Source: Acidobacteriaceae bacterium (GTDB lineage Bacteria > Acidobacteriota > Terriglobia > Terriglobales > Acidobacteriaceae). From it: 15,306 nt of DNA. Where the stretch lies: positions 1-15,306 of the forward strand of contig JASHTU010000111.1 of the NCBI GenBank assembly GCA_030040395.1, given 5' to 3'. Within the stretch, counting starts at the first letter, position 1; every line of letters starts with the position of its first letter. A program made the position numbers and the translations under genes. Under the pieces are notes generated by a model, which was not told where the DNA came from, did not search any database, and worked only from the letters and a program-made list of their open reading frames with translations. Positions 13,586 through 15,306 of the stretch are shown here, one piece after another.

Positions 13586-15306
13586 TCAAACAATTCCTAA
13601 CTCGCGCAGCAGGAACGCGTAGTCGAGCGCAATCTCCTTCAAGTAGTCGTATCGTCCGCTGGCCCCGCCGTGGCCGGCCTGCATGTTGGTCACCAGCAAC
13701 AGCGGATGGTTGTCCGTCTTGAGGGTGCGCAGCCTGGCGACATATTTCGCCGGCTCCCAATACATCACCTGGCTGTCGTGCAGCGAAGTCCTTACCAGCA
13801 TGGCCGGATAACTCGCGGCCCGCAGGTTATCGTAAGGCGAGTAACTGAGCATGGCGCGAAAATACTCTTCCTGGTTGGGGTCGCCCCATTCTTCGTACTC
13901 GGGCACGGTCAGGGGCAGGGAAGCGTCAAGCATGGTGTTCATCACATCGACAAACGGCACGTGCGACACCACGGCGCGAAACAGATCCGGCCGCATGTTG
14001 GTCACCGCGCCCATCAATAACCCTCCCGCCGACCCGCCTTCGATGGCGACGCGCTTGGGATCGCCGTACCCATGAGCGGTCAGATGCTCCACGGCGGCAA
14101 TGAAGTCGGTAAAGGTATTTCGCTTTACGAGCATCTTGCCCGCATCATGCCAGGGCTTGCCCAGATCGCCTCCGCCACGGATGTGTGCGTAGGCCATGAC
14201 TACGCCGCGGTCAAGCAGGCTCAAACGGTTGGAATTGAAGCCCAGCGGCAGCGAGTAGCCGTAGGAGCCGTAGCCGTAAATGTAGAGTGGATTGCGTCCG
14301 GCCTCGCGGTTGTCCTTGCGGTAGACCACGGAGATCGGGACGGCCACGTCGTCAGACGCGGTGGCGTGAATGCGCTCGCTGACATACTGCGCGCGGTCGA
14401 AGCCGCCGGGAATCTCAAGCTGCTTGAGCAGCGTGGACGCGCCGGCGGCGACGTCGTACTCGTATACGGAATTGGGCGTGACCAGCGACTGGTAGGCATA
14501 GCGGAAGGTCGTGGTCTCGAAGATGCGGTTGATGTGCGGAAGGGCGCTATAGGCGGGCTCGGGGAAGGCAATCTCCGCGGCGGGTGCGGCTTTTGGGGTT
14601 TCATCCACAAATGACCACAGGCGCAAGCGGGGCAAGCCGTCTTCGCGCTCGCAGGCGATGAAGAAGCCGGCGAACATATCCACGTCCTCGAGCGTCACGG
14701 CGTCGCGGTGCGCGATCAGTTCGGTCCAGTGTTCGCGGCCCGGCGCGGCAAGAGGCGCGGTGACCAGGCGGAAGTTGCGCCCGCGGTCGTTGGTGCGGAT
14801 GAACCAGTGGGCGTTGCGATGGTCCACCGAGTACTCGTGCTGGTCCTCGCGCGGCGCGATGACGAAGAACTCGCCGCCGGGCTGATCCGCGGGCAAAACG
14901 TGGCATTCGGTGGTGGTGTGGCTGGCCGATTCGAGCACCAGGAACTTGCCGTCCCGCGTGCGGCCAACGGACACATTGAAGCGCTCGTCGTCATCCTGGT
15001 AGACCAATGCGTCTTTGGTAAACGGCTCGCCCAGCACATGTTTCCAAAGCTGGTATTGCCGCTTCTGCTGCTCGTCCTCCACGGTGTAAAAGAGGGTGCG
15101 ATTGTCCGCCGCCCAACAGACGGAGCCTACGCGCTCGACCTCGCCCGCGAGCGTCTCGCCGGTGGCAAGATCCTTGATCTGCAGCGTGTATTGGCGGAAG
15201 CCTTTGGTGTCAGTGGTGTAGGCCAGCCAGCGGCCGTCATCGGTGATGTCGGTGTCGCCGATGGCGAAGAATGCGTGACCCTGGGCGAGCAGGTTGCCAT
15301 CGAGCA
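13586..15306 (-). CDS. ptrB: Oligopeptidase B (5' end beyond the window)
   Basis: Partial gene: 572 C-terminal residues lie in the window and the frame stays open to its edge, beginning LDGNLLAQGHAFFAIGDTDI. Oligopeptidase B is a cytosolic S9-family serine peptidase cleaving short peptides after Arg or Lys; the full protein is about 690-700 residues, so roughly 110-130 are missing. The first part belongs to the beta-propeller (WLAYTTDTKGFRQYTLQIKD, CWAADNRTLFYT). The C-terminal alpha/beta-hydrolase domain has the nucleophile serine in GGSAGG (codon at 14032-14030), the aspartate in LHDSQV and the histidine in AGHGGASGRYD. PFVDVMNTMLD and EYEEWGDP favour oligopeptidase B over prolyl oligopeptidase. 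A GTG at 15082 is internal, since homologous sequence continues upstream of it. It converges on fabD. Confidence 0.95.
   Translation of the reverse strand, partial: LDGNLLAQGHAFFAIGDTDITDDGRWLAYTTDTKGFRQYTLQIKDLATGETLAGEVERVGSVCWAADNRTLFYTVEDEQQKRQYQLWKHVLGEPFTKDALVYQDDDERFNVSVGRTRDGKFLVLESASHTTTECHVLPADQPGGEFFVIAPREDQHEYSVDHRNAHWFIRTNDRGRNFRLVTAPLAAPGREHWTELIAHRDAVTLEDVDMFAGFFIACEREDGLPRLRLWSFVDETPKAAPAAEIAFPEPAYSALPHINRIFETTTFRYAYQSLVTPNSVYEYDVAAGASTLLKQLEIPGGFDRAQYVSERIHATASDDVAVPISVVYRKDNREAGRNPLYIYGYGSYGYSLPLGFNSNRLSLLDRGVVMAYAHIRGGGDLGKPWHDAGKMLVKRNTFTDFIAAVEHLTAHGYGDPKRVAIEGGSAGGLLMGAVTNMRPDLFRAVVSHVPFVDVMNTMLDASLPLTVPEYEEWGDPNQEEYFRAMLSYSPYDNLRAASYPAMLVRTSLHDSQVMYWEPAKYVARLRTLKTDNHPLLLVTNMQAGHGGASGRYDYLKEIALDYAFLLRELGIV

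Overview
This is a high-GC bacterial chromosomal window with ordinary, densely packed housekeeping and envelope genes. I see no phage, plasmid, IS transposase, CRISPR array, tRNA or rRNA. Three things suggest an acidobacterium (Acidobacteriota) or a relative: an intergenic hairpin element beginning TTTGTATCAGGGCAC, which I recall from acidobacterial genomes; a LysW-like mini-protein; and a small cysteine-rich protein next to acpS. This assignment rests on recall, not on a search.

Layout. Positions 1-301 are non-coding and hold an 8-bp tandem repeat and a large inverted repeat upstream of ppk2 (302-1210, polyphosphate kinase 2). Then come leuS (1329-3926) and a multi-pass membrane protein of unknown function whose GTG start overlaps the leuS stop (3923-4891). 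A minus-strand block reads acpS (7772-7389), a MlaD/MCE-type membrane-anchored lipid-transport protein (7328-6252), and a secreted protein with a TonB-like C-terminal domain (6206-4914), probably one transcript. Divergent from acpS is a 130-aa cysteine-rich protein (7913-8305). Next is a 283-bp intergenic stretch with a REP-like element and a perfect 20-bp palindrome. Two minus-strand genes coupled by an ATGA overlap follow: a LysW-like zinc-ribbon protein (9160-8966) and a secreted carboxypeptidase-regulatory-like protein (8969-8589). Divergent from them is a secreted M28 metallopeptidase (9415-10896). The plus strand continues with a rhomboid-fold protein lacking all catalytic residues (10954-11769), a SAM methyltransferase (11777-12439) and fabD (12483-13424). 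Convergent with fabD is oligopeptidase B (ptrB), whose 5' end lies beyond the window edge.

How the genes fit together. acpS and fabD both serve fatty-acid synthesis: one activates acyl carrier protein, the other loads malonate on it. The MCE protein and the TonB-like protein act in the envelope. The M28 peptidase and oligopeptidase B handle peptides. Genes such as leuS and fabD, and the rhomboid-like gene, have a -10-like hexamer 7-12 nt before the ATG and no Shine-Dalgarno sequence, which suggests leaderless transcripts. Others (ppk2, the LysW-like gene, the TonB-like gene, the cysteine-rich gene) have strong Shine-Dalgarno sites.

No clearly new multi-gene system is evident. The observations most worth following are the catalytically dead rhomboid, the orphan LysW-like protein coupled to a secreted partner, the exact 34-residue repeat in the MCE protein, and the REP-like/palindrome intergenic region.
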